From: Actinomyces minihominis
GTDB taxonomy: Bacteria; Actinomycetota; Actinomycetes; Actinomycetales; Actinomycetaceae
Length of the DNA stretch: 64,000 nucleotides
Assembly: GCF_900187855.1 (NCBI RefSeq)
Contig: NZ_FYEG01000003.1
Span: 62,001 to 126,000 of the forward strand
Direction of reading: 5' to 3'
This document shows, one piece after another, positions 36,408-44,278 of this stretch. The position numbers and the translations under genes are program-made. Positions within the stretch are counted from its first letter, which is position 1. Each line of letters begins with the position of its first letter. The notes under the pieces are model-generated. The model saw only the letters and a program-made list of their open reading frames with translations. It searched no databases and was not told where the DNA came from.

Positions 36408-37235
36408 CTAGAGGGGGTAACCCGACCTAATGGCTTGACGCTGACGATTACGTTTCACCAGCCAGACAATCCCGGCGATGAGAACGCCGAGTCCGATCAA
36501 CCCCACCACCGAGGACCAGGCCAGCGCCTGCATGGTGGCGGGCATCATCCCAGCCAATGTCTCTCCGTCAAGGACGACGATGGTATCTGTGGATGACAGA
36601 CCGGTGCAGGACAGGGTGTACTGACCCGGTTCCATGCCCCGGGCAACCAGAACCGCTCCCTCCAGTTCGGGTGCCAGCTCCGTATCGTTCCCACCCGCAT
36701 CGGTGATGAGGCAGCTCTGCGGCAGGGTTGAACTGGTGACGACACCCACCGTTCCCGAGCTATCCACGGTGACAATGCCACCGTTAGTGGCCTCCATTGA
36801 GCTTTCAACAATGCTGCCGATACCGACACTGGAAAGAATCAGGCCGACGAGGACGATGGGGGCAACCACCACCATGAGCAGGATGCCACCGACGATGCTG
36901 AGCACCGGCCCCGTCCTGGAGGGAAGCTCAGTGGGCGGAACATACCGGCCCCCCTGGTAGCCGCCGTAGGGGGTTGAAGCAGGGTGCGGAGGGGTGGCCT
37001 GCTGGCCGTAGTGAGGCTGCTGGTAGGGCGAACCGTAACCGCCAGCCGGGGGCTGCGGTACCGGCCCCGGGTTCGGCTGAGGGTTCGTGGGCTGGCCCCC
37101 GTAGACCGGCCACGGCGCGTTTGAATCGGAGGGACCCGGAGGGGTGGCTCCGGGCTGACCCTGGCCATAGACGGGCCAGGGGTTGTCCCCCTGACCTTCC
37201 GGAGGAGGGTTCGGACCCCATCGGTTGTCACTCAT
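36408..37235 (-). CDS. proline/glycine-rich membrane protein
   Basis: 275 aa, unrecognised. Residues 1-105 are a low-complexity Pro/Gly/Gln/Tyr-rich region (for example NPWPVYGQGQPGATPPGPSD) without signal peptide; TM helix at ~108-135; an extracytoplasmic domain of ~90 residues rich in Thr/Val/Gly with two Cys residues that could form a disulfide; a second TM at ~230-258; short basic tail. Resembles actinobacterial tail-anchored or envelope stress proteins in form only. Its ATG overlaps the gatD stop by 8 bp, so it is translationally tied to the peptidoglycan amidation genes. Confidence 0.85.
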   Translation of the reverse strand: MSDNRWGPNPPPEGQGDNPWPVYGQGQPGATPPGPSDSNAPWPVYGGQPTNPQPNPGPVPQPPAGGYGSPYQQPHYGQQATPPHPASTPYGGYQGGRYVPPTELPSRTGPVLSIVGGILLMVVVAPIVLVGLILSSVGIGSIVESSMEATNGGIVTVDSSGTVGVVTSSTLPQSCLITDAGGNDTELAPELEGAVLVARGMEPGQYTLSCTGLSSTDTIVVLDGETLAGMMPATMQALAWSSVVGLIGLGVLIAGIVWLVKRNRQRQAIRSGYPL

Positions 37236-38013
37236 TTGAGTCCCCTTCTACACCAGTTGCAAGCAGACGTTCTACACCAGTTGCAAGCAGACGTTCACGA
37301 CGAAGTCGCTGGACAAACGGCACTTCGAGTACCGGCAGCTCAGCAGGATCGACCCCTATCGCAGCCGCGATAAGGAAGTCCGCCAACTGGGGGTTTCGCA
37401 CCAGCGCAGGCCCGTGAAGATACGTTCCGATGATACTTCCCTGAACTGCACCCTCATAGTGGACCTCATCGTCCTGTTCGCTTAGAGCACCGTTCCCCAC
37501 CCCGGAAAGGACACGGCCCAGGGGTTGGGCATCGGCCCCCAGGGACGTGCCACCCCCGTGATTCTCAAATCCGGTCAGCAGTTCACTCAGTCCCGGAATC
37601 AGAGGTGCGGCAACCAGTTCACCGATGGCCCGAGAACCTCGCGGCATCGTCACCACATCGAGCAGGCCCAGCCCCTCAACCTCTCGTCCCTCAGCGTCCG
37701 TGTAACTGCGCCCCAGGACTTGCAGGGAAGCGCAGATGGCCAGGATCGGCCTCGCCGACCCAGCTGCCCTGAACAAGCCCCGGTCCCCCCGCATGCGCCC
37801 GGCCGCAAGCGCCTGCGCCGTGTCTTCTCCCCCACCGAGGACGTAGATGTCGAGGTCGGCCGGAATGTGGTCGGACAGACTGACCATAAGTGTTTCGGCG
37901 TCAATCCCCCTACGCTGCGCTCGCTCGCGAAGAACGTCACCGTTGCCGGTATCGCCATAGGTGCCAAGCACCTCGGGGTAGATGACACCGATGCGGAGTT
38001 TGCTTTCAGTCAT
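37228..38013 (-). CDS. gatD: lipid II isoglutaminyl synthase, glutaminase subunit GatD
   Basis: 261 aa class I (triad) glutamine amidotransferase of the CobB/CobQ-like group. The nucleophile Cys94 is in AICASLQVLGRSY and the His200 in GTYLHGPALVRN; it supplies ammonia to MurT, amidating the D-Glu of peptidoglycan stem peptides. Gene order murT-gatD and 4-bp overlap are as in other Gram-positives. The 3' end carries a perfect 24-bp tandem duplication, giving RLLATGVERLLATGVE at the C-terminus. The stop lies 8 bp inside the next gene. Confidence 0.94.
   Translation of the reverse strand: MTESKLRIGVIYPEVLGTYGDTGNGDVLRERAQRRGIDAETLMVSLSDHIPADLDIYVLGGGEDTAQALAAGRMRGDRGLFRAAGSARPILAICASLQVLGRSYTDAEGREVEGLGLLDVVTMPRGSRAIGELVAAPLIPGLSELLTGFENHGGGTSLGADAQPLGRVLSGVGNGALSEQDDEVHYEGAVQGSIIGTYLHGPALVRNPQLADFLIAAAIGVDPAELPVLEVPFVQRLRRERLLATGVERLLATGVEGDSNE
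37246..37293. repeat. 24-bp perfect tandem duplication inside gatD
   Basis: Two exact copies of a 24-base unit beginning TTCTACACCAGTTGCAAG (37246-37269 and 37270-37293), plus the first three bases of a third. In frame, so each copy adds eight residues to the GatD C-terminus. Slippage would keep the frame. Confidence 0.95.
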
Positions 38014-39329
38014 CGTCCACTTCCCTCGGTTGGTCCAACCTCCGTGTGGCGGACTTCCAGTTCCTTCTTGAGGTCGCGGAAAGCCGTGTAGTTGGCAAGG
38101 ACCTGGACGGCCCCGGGCTCCATTCCAAGAACGGCCTCGAGGGGGCTGTCCACCACCTCGACGTGGATCCCGGCGTACTCAAGCCGAACCGCCAGGTCTG
38201 CGGCCCGCTCACCACTGGCGGTGACTCGGCGTGCGTCGAGGGCGGCCAGAGGTGCAAAGTCAACGTCCCAGAGCCAGGAGGTATCGGTGCCGTCGGCCCG
38301 CTGCGCGTTGACTGCCACAACCACCTGTTCTGTGGTGGGGGGAATAGCAGTCTGTGATTCCTGCCAACCCGCAGGGTTCTTCGCCAGCAGCAGGTTGGTA
38401 ACCCGGCCCTGGACGTCGTAGGTCTGGTAGCGTCCCGCCACCCCGTCAACACCCTCCACCGCATGAACTGCGCGTTGAGGAGAGACCCCCAGGGCCACGG
38501 CAGCCGCGATGGCCTGGGCACTGTTTCCCCTGTTGGCGCGTCCCGGCAGGCGAAGCCGGACAGTTAGTTCGAGGCCGTCCGGACCGTGGAGGACGAATGA
38601 GCCATCGTCATTCACGGTTCCGATCCACCAGTCCGGACTCGGGCGCCTGTAGCTGCCCTCGCCCTCAACAACCCAGTCCTCACCCTGGCGAAGGACGAGG
38701 GAACCTGTGCGAGGAAATGAGACCGCATCGTTCTTCCACGGGGCTCCGGCAGCCACCCAAACCACGTTGGGGGCATCCCAGGCGGCGGAGACAATCAGGG
38801 GATCGTCACAGTTGGCGACAATGACTGCCTGCGGATTTTCGTTGACGGCCTCGCGGATGCGCTTCTCAACCGCCCCGATCTCTCCGACCCGATCCAGCTG
38901 ATCACGGGAGAGGTTGAGCAGGATAATCGCCTCGGGACGAACCCGACCCGCGATATCAGGCATGTTCATCTCATCGACCTCGAGGGCTGCGAGATGCGCC
39001 TTGCGGCCGACCATCAGGGCGGTTGTCACCCCGGTCTGCATATTGTCGCCACCGAGATTCCCGGCCACTCGGCCAAGATTGCCAAGGGCGGAGGCCACCA
39101 TCTTCGTCGTGGTGGATTTCCCGTTGGTTCCGGTGATGAGGACGGAGCGTTTACCAGCCGCCAGCTCATCAATCATCGAGGGGTTGAGCCGCAGGGCGAC
39201 GCGCCCCCCGAACATCCCACCGGCACCCTTCCCTAGAAGTTTGGAGGCGTTTCGGGCTGACAGTCCCGCCAACATCGCGACTCGCGACCTCGGGGAGAGA
39301 TTGTTTGGTCGCAACTTCGTCCCTCTCAT
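38010..39329 (-). CDS. murT: lipid II isoglutaminyl synthase, Mur-ligase subunit MurT
   Basis: 439 aa. Mur-ligase fold with ATP-binding GTNGKSTTTKM (66-76) and NADD/NCDDP-type motif near 173-177. With GatD it amidates the alpha-carboxyl of D-Glu in lipid II. Most MurT proteins carry a four-Cys zinc ribbon inserted in the central domain; at the equivalent place (about residues 203-232) this protein reads VSFPRTGSLVLRQGEDWVVE then GEGSYRRPSPDWW, with the flanks conserved but none of the four Cys present. The C-terminal domain (DVDFAPLA, then ANYTAFRDLKKEL) is typical. ATGA overlap with hspR upstream and with gatD downstream. Confidence 0.92.
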   Translation of the reverse strand: MRGTKLRPNNLSPRSRVAMLAGLSARNASKLLGKGAGGMFGGRVALRLNPSMIDELAAGKRSVLITGTNGKSTTTKMVASALGNLGRVAGNLGGDNMQTGVTTALMVGRKAHLAALEVDEMNMPDIAGRVRPEAIILLNLSRDQLDRVGEIGAVEKRIREAVNENPQAVIVANCDDPLIVSAAWDAPNVVWVAAGAPWKNDAVSFPRTGSLVLRQGEDWVVEGEGSYRRPSPDWWIGTVNDDGSFVLHGPDGLELTVRLRLPGRANRGNSAQAIAAAVALGVSPQRAVHAVEGVDGVAGRYQTYDVQGRVTNLLLAKNPAGWQESQTAIPPTTEQVVVAVNAQRADGTDTSWLWDVDFAPLAALDARRVTASGERAADLAVRLEYAGIHVEVVDSPLEAVLGMEPGAVQVLANYTAFRDLKKELEVRHTEVGPTEGSGR

Positions 39330-39982
39330 GAGCTCTTTCCACGTCTATGGCGCTTTCTCGCCAGGGCACTGAGCTGCAGTTCCGCAAACAGCTGCCACCC
39401 GGTAAGTCCCTGCTTAGACAGGGCCGTTCCGGGACGCACTGGCAACTGTACAGCCGGGTTTCTTCTTTGCGCCTCCGTGAGCCCAACGAGTTCAGCCCCG
39501 GTCCGACTCGGGACCGGAAGACGAACCTCCCGGCTCATCTCGATGGCCTCCGAGACCTCGTCCTCACCGTGGACCGGGATGGACAAGGACGAGACCGGAC
39601 GGGGGCGGAACTGGACCCTGCCGGTAGAGTCCGCCGTGTAAACACCCTTGACCGGGACGCGACTCTTGGCCAGCGCACCGTGAAGGTCAACCAGTTGCGC
39701 CTCCAGTTCACGGACCCGGTCCTCAAGGGAAAGGATGCGCTGCACCCCGGCCAGGTTGATCCCACTCTCTTGGGTGAGCTGCTGGATGTAGCGGAGGCGC
39801 TCAATATCTGAGTGAGAGTAGCGGCGTCCTCGCCCTTTGGTGCGACCCGGAACCACCAGGCCGATTCGGTCGTACTGGCGTAGCGTCTGGGCGTGCATTC
39901 CCGACAGGGTGGCAGCGACCGACACGGTGTAGGTCGCCTGCCCCGTCACTCCACCTGAACCTGACGCTACTCCCTGACTCAT
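39326..39982 (-). CDS. hspR: heat-shock repressor HspR (MerR family)
   Basis: 218 aa. The N-terminal ~100 residues are HspR: SGMHAQTLRQYDRIGLVVPG winged HTH followed by GRGRRYSHSDIERLRYIQQL and a short coiled coil (EDRVRELEAQLVDLH). HspR binds HAIR repeats with DnaK as co-repressor and controls the dnaK operon; two such repeats lie at 43599-43684. The C-terminal ~100 residues are an extension not seen in the ~130-150-aa standard proteins. ATG overlaps the dnaJ stop by 4 bp and its own stop overlaps the murT start by 4 bp. Confidence 0.92.
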   Translation of the reverse strand: MSQGVASGSGGVTGQATYTVSVAATLSGMHAQTLRQYDRIGLVVPGRTKGRGRRYSHSDIERLRYIQQLTQESGINLAGVQRILSLEDRVRELEAQLVDLHGALAKSRVPVKGVYTADSTGRVQFRPRPVSSLSIPVHGEDEVSEAIEMSREVRLPVPSRTGAELVGLTEAQRRNPAVQLPVRPGTALSKQGLTGWQLFAELQLSALARKRHRRGKSS

Positions 39983-40983
39983 TTGGCAGCCGCCACCTTC
40001 AGTGCTTCACGGGGATCCCAGTTTCCGAGCTCCGCAGCTAGTGCCTCGATACTGGCCTTGGCACCCTCAGAAAGCTCCGCCGGCGTGGTGATCTGTAGTT
40101 CAACGAGGACGTCGCCGCGTTTACTGGCTCTCTTCACGCCTCGTTCACGAACGCGCAGAACACGTCCTGACGAGGTGTTGGCAGGAACTTTGACACCCAC
40201 TTTGGTTCCATCGGGAAGGGGGACGTCGATCCTCGCCCCGAGGGCTGCCTCGGGGTAGGAGACGGGTACCTTGACCCGCAGGTTGGCCCCATCCATCGTG
40301 AATGCAGCACTCTTCTCAACGGCAACCTGAACCACCAGGTCGCCGGCTGGACCACCAGCCACACCCGGCTGGCCCTTGCCGCGCAGACGGATCTTCTGTC
40401 CGTCACGCACCCCCGCCGGAATGCGCACCTTCATGGATTTCCCGTCCATGGTGAACTGCAGGGTCTCGCCCTCGTACGCCTGCTTGAATGTCAGGGTGGT
40501 CGAGGTCGAGATATCCCCACCCTTCTGCGGGCGCGGAGCGGCGCGCTGACCGCCGAAGGGCGAACCGCCACCAAAGGAGGCGTTTCCCCCACCGAACAGG
40601 GAGGAAAAGATGTCTTCGGCGCCGCCGAACCCAGCCCCACCCCCCTGGTACTGACCACCCGGGGCACCCCCGCCGAACATGCCGCCAAAGAGGTCCTCAA
40701 ACCCCGCTGCCTGGCCCCCACCTGCACCCTGGAACGGAGCTCCCCCGGCTCCCATGGCACGGATCGCGTCATAGCGCTCGCGCTGGTCCTTGTCGGAGAG
40801 GACCGCAAACGCCTCACCGATTTCCTTAAACTTGGCCTCTGCCTTGGCATCACCGGCATTCTGGTCCGGGTGCCACTTGCGGGCGAGCTTGCGGTAGGCC
40901 TTACGAATTTCCTTCTCGTCAGCCTTCTTGTCGACCCCGAGGACCTTATAGAAGTCCTGGTCCAACCAGTCCTGTTCTGCCAT
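39979..40983 (-). CDS. dnaJ: DnaJ-family co-chaperone without zinc finger
   Basis: 334 aa. J domain (residues 1-75) with HPD in WHPDQNAGD, a long Gly/Phe-rich linker (~80-155), and two C-terminal substrate-binding beta domains (VRIPAGVRDGQKIRLRGKG is typical). There is no CxxCxGxG zinc domain, so this is a CbpA/DnaJ type II protein, as found as the operon-encoded DnaJ in many actinobacteria. Activates DnaK ATPase. AGGAG precedes the ATG; 23 bp after grpE. Confidence 0.93.
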   Translation of the reverse strand: MAEQDWLDQDFYKVLGVDKKADEKEIRKAYRKLARKWHPDQNAGDAKAEAKFKEIGEAFAVLSDKDQRERYDAIRAMGAGGAPFQGAGGGQAAGFEDLFGGMFGGGAPGGQYQGGGAGFGGAEDIFSSLFGGGNASFGGGSPFGGQRAAPRPQKGGDISTSTTLTFKQAYEGETLQFTMDGKSMKVRIPAGVRDGQKIRLRGKGQPGVAGGPAGDLVVQVAVEKSAAFTMDGANLRVKVPVSYPEAALGARIDVPLPDGTKVGVKVPANTSSGRVLRVRERGVKRASKRGDVLVELQITTPAELSEGAKASIEALAAELGNWDPREALKVAAAK

Positions 40984-41006
40984 CGGTACTCCTTCTTAGT
41001 CTCACC

Positions 41007-41576
41007 CTAGGCAGGGTTGTCAACGATCACCTTGGTGGGACGCAGGACCCGGTCACCAACCTTGAAGCCAACTTGAAGAACCTGGTTGATGACGGCCTCC
41101 TCAACATCCGGGTTGCTGTTGGCCATGAGTGCGTCATGCAGGTTCGGATCAAAGAGATCCCCTGCCGCACCGAACTTCTCGAGACCAAACCGGCCTCCCA
41201 GAACCTCATCGAACTTATCGGCGATAGCCGCGAACGGTCCCCCTTCGAGGGCCCCGGCAGCGCGTGCAGCCTCGATGTCATCCAGGATGGGCAGCAGTTC
41301 CTCAACCACATCCACCCGGGCCTCGACCTTTCGGTTCGCTGCCTCTGCCTTGGAGCGGCGCACAAAGTTGGCGTACTCCTGACGGACGTTGTAGGTCTCT
41401 GCTTGGCTGCGAGCCAACTCGTCCCTAACCTCTTCGAGCTCACCCTGCACCTTCAGCAGCTCGCTACCGTCACCAAAGTCATCTTCAAAGGCCGCGAAGT
41501 CCGCATTCTCAGGGGTGTTCTCACCCGGCTGTTCCTGTGGATCCTGCTGCGGATCCACGCTGTTGTTTTCAGTCAT
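41007..41576 (-). CDS. grpE: nucleotide exchange factor GrpE
   Basis: 189 aa. Acidic, Gln/Pro-rich N-terminus, a long central coiled coil (~40-110, ELEEVRDELARSQAETYNVR) and a C-terminal beta domain with VINQVLQVGFKVGDRVLRP, the GrpE signature. Promotes ADP release from DnaK. GAGAAGAGAG lies before the ATG. The 115-bp gap from dnaK contains a hairpin that may lower its expression. Confidence 0.94.
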   Translation of the reverse strand: MTENNSVDPQQDPQEQPGENTPENADFAAFEDDFGDGSELLKVQGELEEVRDELARSQAETYNVRQEYANFVRRSKAEAANRKVEARVDVVEELLPILDDIEAARAAGALEGGPFAAIADKFDEVLGGRFGLEKFGAAGDLFDPNLHDALMANSNPDVEEAVINQVLQVGFKVGDRVLRPTKVIVDNPA

Positions 41577-41633
41577 ACTCTCTTCTCCACCTGCCCTGCG
41601 GCAACGCGTTCTACTCCAGTCTTTACAGACGGC

Positions 41634-41661
41634 AGAGGGGGCCGCAGACGCGACCCCCTCT
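41634..41661 (-). terminator. attenuator-like hairpin between dnaK and grpE
   Basis: AGAGGGGG, 12 bases, CCCCCTCT, with an inner CGC/GCG pairing. On the minus strand it is followed by GCCGTCTG rather than a T-run. Probably a partial terminator or RNA-processing site separating abundant dnaK mRNA from the rest of the operon. Confidence 0.55.
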
Positions 41662-41691
41662 CCCGGTTATCTGCCCTGTGAGGAACAGCGG

Positions 41692-43545
41692 TTACTTGTC
41701 GTCCTCGTCATCAACGATCTCAGCGTCGATAACCTCTTCCTCGGCGTTGACATCCTCCTGGCTGGGCAGGTCTTCCTCGGCTGCCTCAGCGGCTGCCTGC
41801 TGGTAAACCTCTTCACCAATCTTCATGCCGACCTCGTTGAGGTGGTCGAATGCCTTCTTGACAGCATCGGTGTCTTCGCCCTCGAGCGCCTTCTTGACAT
41901 CGTCAATAGCCGACTGAACGGAGGAGCGGGTGTCCTCAGAAACCTTGTCCTCGTTGTCCTTGAGGAGCTTCTCAATCGAGTAGGCCGTCTGCTCGGCAAG
42001 GTTACGAGTCTCCAAATCCTCGCGACGCTTCTTGTCTTCCTCAGCGTGCTCTTCGGCTTCCTTGACCATGCGCTCAATATCTTCCTTCGGAAGGGCTGAG
42101 CCACCGGTGATCGTCATCGACTGCTCCTTGTTCGTACCCCGATCCTTAGCGGAAACGTGCACGATGCCGTTGGCGTCAATGTCGAAGGAAACCTCAACCT
42201 GCGGAACACCACGGGGAGCCGGGGCGATACCGGTCAGCTCGAAGGTTCCGAGCGGCTTGTTGTCGCGGGTGAAGTCACGCTCACCCTGGAAGACCTGGAT
42301 CAGAACGGAACTCTGACCGTCCTCAGCGGTCGAGAAGACCTCGGTCGCACGGGTCGGGATCGCAGTGTTGCGCTCGATCAGGCGGGTCATTACGCCACCC
42401 TTGGTCTCAATGCCCAGCGACAGCGGGGTCACGTCAATCAGAAGAACGTCGGAACGCTGGCCCTGCATGACACCGGCCTGGAGAGCAGCGCCAATGGCGA
42501 CTACCTCATCCGGGTTCACCGTACGGGTCGGCTCCTTGCCACCGGTCAGCTTCATAACGAGGTCGCTGACGGCCGGCATACGAGTCGAGCCACCCACCAG
42601 GACTACGTGGTCAATGTCCGAGATGGAAACATTGGCTTCCCGAATGACGTCCTTGAACGGCTTCTCGGTGCGATCCAGAAGATCCTTGGTCATGTCCTCA
42701 AACTTGGCGCGCGACAGCTTCTCATCCAGGTGGATGGGGCCGGCCTCACTCATCGAGAGGTACTGCAGCGAGATGTTGGTCGTCGTTGCGGTCGACAGCT
42801 CACGCTTGGCCTGCTCAGCGGCTTCCTTGAGGCGCTGTACCGCCACCGGATCCTTACCCAGGTCAACGCCGGTCTGTGACTTGACCTGCTGGATCAGCCA
42901 GTCAACGATGCGCTGGTCCCAGTCGTCACCACCGAGGCGGTTGTCGCCGGCGGTCGCACGAACCTGGATGGTCGAGAACCCGTCCTCGTCCTTAGCAACC
43001 TCAAGCAGCGAGACGTCGAAAGTTCCGCCGCCGAGGTCGAAGACCAGAATGTGCTCTTCTTCCTTACCCTTGTCGAGGCCGTAGGCGAGTGCAGCAGCCG
43101 TGGGCTCGTTGATGATGCGCAGGACGTTGAGGCCCGCGATCTGACCGGCATCCTTGGTTGCCTGACGCTCAGCATCGTTGAAGTAAGCCGGAACCGTGAT
43201 GACCGCGTCGGTGACGGGCTCACCCAGGTAGGACTCAGCGTCATGCTTCAGCTTGGACAGCACCCGCGCGGAGATTTCCTGAGCGGTGTATGCCTTGCCA
43301 TCAATCTCCTGTGACCAGTTGGTGCCCATGTGGCGCTTCACTGAGGAAATGGTGCGGTTAACGTTGGTGACTGCCTGACGCTTGGCAATCTCACCAACAA
43401 GAACTTCGCCGGACTTGGAGAACGCAACCACCGAGGGGGTGGTGCGAGCGCCTTCGGCGTTCACAATAATCGTGGGCTCGCCACCTTCCAGCACCGCCAG
43501 TGCGGAGTTGGTGGTTCCCAAGTCAATACCTACTGCACGACCCAT
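41692..43545 (-). CDS. dnaK: chaperone DnaK (Hsp70)
   Basis: 617 aa. N-terminal ATPase domain opens [20 protein letters not shown] and has [14 protein letters not shown] and [16 protein letters not shown]; the substrate-binding domain and the acidic C-terminus ([14 protein letters not shown]) are complete. First gene of the dnaK-grpE-dnaJ-hspR-murT-gatD run and controlled by two HAIR repeats 54-139 bp upstream. AGGAGG precedes the ATG. Confidence 0.97.
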   Translation of the reverse strand: MGRAVGIDLGTTNSALAVLEGGEPTIIVNAEGARTTPSVVAFSKSGEVLVGEIAKRQAVTNVNRTISSVKRHMGTNWSQEIDGKAYTAQEISARVLSKLKHDAESYLGEPVTDAVITVPAYFNDAERQATKDAGQIAGLNVLRIINEPTAAALAYGLDKGKEEEHILVFDLGGGTFDVSLLEVAKDEDGFSTIQVRATAGDNRLGGDDWDQRIVDWLIQQVKSQTGVDLGKDPVAVQRLKEAAEQAKRELSTATTTNISLQYLSMSEAGPIHLDEKLSRAKFEDMTKDLLDRTEKPFKDVIREANVSISDIDHVVLVGGSTRMPAVSDLVMKLTGGKEPTRTVNPDEVVAIGAALQAGVMQGQRSDVLLIDVTPLSLGIETKGGVMTRLIERNTAIPTRATEVFSTAEDGQSSVLIQVFQGERDFTRDNKPLGTFELTGIAPAPRGVPQVEVSFDIDANGIVHVSAKDRGTNKEQSMTITGGSALPKEDIERMVKEAEEHAEEDKKRREDLETRNLAEQTAYSIEKLLKDNEDKVSEDTRSSVQSAIDDVKKALEGEDTDAVKKAFDHLNEVGMKIGEEVYQQAAAEAAEEDLPSQEDVNAEEEVIDAEIVDDEDDK

Positions 43546-43598
43546 TTGTCGGCCTCCTGTTTTTACTTAGATGGTCTACAGACCCAGGCTTTCCCTGC

Positions 43599-43619
43599 CT
43601 TGAGCCTCATGGACTCAAC
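43599..43619. promoter_or_regulatory. HAIR operator 1 (HspR site) upstream of dnaK
   Basis: CTTGAGC, seven bases, ACTCAAC; matches the HspR consensus CTTGAGT-N7-ACTCAAG except the last base of each arm. 54 bp from the dnaK ATG. A possible -35/-10 pair (TTGCGT, 17 bases, TAGAGT) on the minus strand abuts it. Confidence 0.88.
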
Positions 43620-43663
43620 TCTAAAAGTTGATACGTGCGGACGCAACCCCCAATTCCGCCAAA

Positions 43664-43684
43664 CTTGAGCGCGCTAGACTCAAC
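43664..43684. promoter_or_regulatory. HAIR operator 2 (HspR site) upstream of dnaK
   Basis: CTTGAGC, GCGCTAG, ACTCAAC. The arms are identical to site 1, and the site starts exactly 65 bp from it (about six helical turns). It lies between dnaK and the divergent GNAT gene and could affect both. Confidence 0.88.
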
Positions 43685-43704
43685 TTTGCAGTTTTCCTTG
43701 CAAT

Positions 43705-43781
43705 TCCAACAAAAATGCAGTGTTGGAGTTTTGTGTGAGCCCTACCACTTTTGAACTGGATGTACTGTTAAAGGGTTCAAA
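43705..43781. promoter_or_regulatory. inverted repeats upstream of the GNAT gene
   Basis: Two separate dyads in the divergent region: TCCAACA-N9-TGTTGGA at 43705-43727 and TTTGAAC-N18-GTTCAAA at 43750-43781. They sit 30-106 bp upstream of the GNAT ATG and are candidate operators; no regulator can be named. Confidence 0.35.
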
Positions 43782-43810
43782 GTTGGCACAGACAAGCGAA
43801 AGAGCGCCTT

Positions 43811-44266
43811 ATGACCGTCGATCTCGTCACCGAAGTCACGCCCGATCTGGTTGAGGCCTTTGAGTCCCTCACCCCCCAGCTTTCCTCCTCCGCCAAGCCC
43901 CTTGGCAAAAAGGGCATCAAGAAGCTGATTTCCCAGCCCGGCGTCTACCTCTTTACCTTCCGCGCCGTTCCGGTGGGTGAGGCACCCGTCCCGAACCTCG
44001 ACCCCATCCTCGGCATGCTCACGCTTGTGACCTTCGAGATTCCGACGGGCAAGCGGGCCTGGATCGAAGACGTTGTGGTTGATCAGGGCGCTCGGGGAAG
44101 TGGAGCGGGACAGGCCCTGGTTGAGGCAGCCATTGACCAGGCGAAGGTCCTCGGCTGCTCCACAGTCGACCTCACCTCCCGTCCGTCTCGCGAAGCCGCC
44201 AACCGCCTATACGTTCGTTGCGGGTTTGAACGCCGCGAAACCAACGTCTACCGCTTTACGGAGTAG
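43811..44266 (+). CDS. GNAT-family N-acetyltransferase
   Basis: 151 aa. The acetyl-CoA pyrophosphate loop is VVDQGARGSGAGQALVEAA, followed by GCSTVDLTSRPSREAANRLY and a C-terminal CGFERRETNVYRF, all typical of GNAT acetyltransferases. Substrate unknown. Divergent from dnaK and followed after 12 bp by an M18 aminopeptidase gene, so a small operon with the peptidase and the S4 protein is likely. Confidence 0.88.
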   Translation: MTVDLVTEVTPDLVEAFESLTPQLSSSAKPLGKKGIKKLISQPGVYLFTFRAVPVGEAPVPNLDPILGMLTLVTFEIPTGKRAWIEDVVVDQGARGSGAGQALVEAAIDQAKVLGCSTVDLTSRPSREAANRLYVRCGFERRETNVYRFTE

Positions 44267-44278
44267 ACACCAGCAGAA

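Noticed and set aside
42157-43084. Two long plus-strand frames across dnaK
   Set aside because: Antisense to an intact, highly conserved DnaK; no start context.
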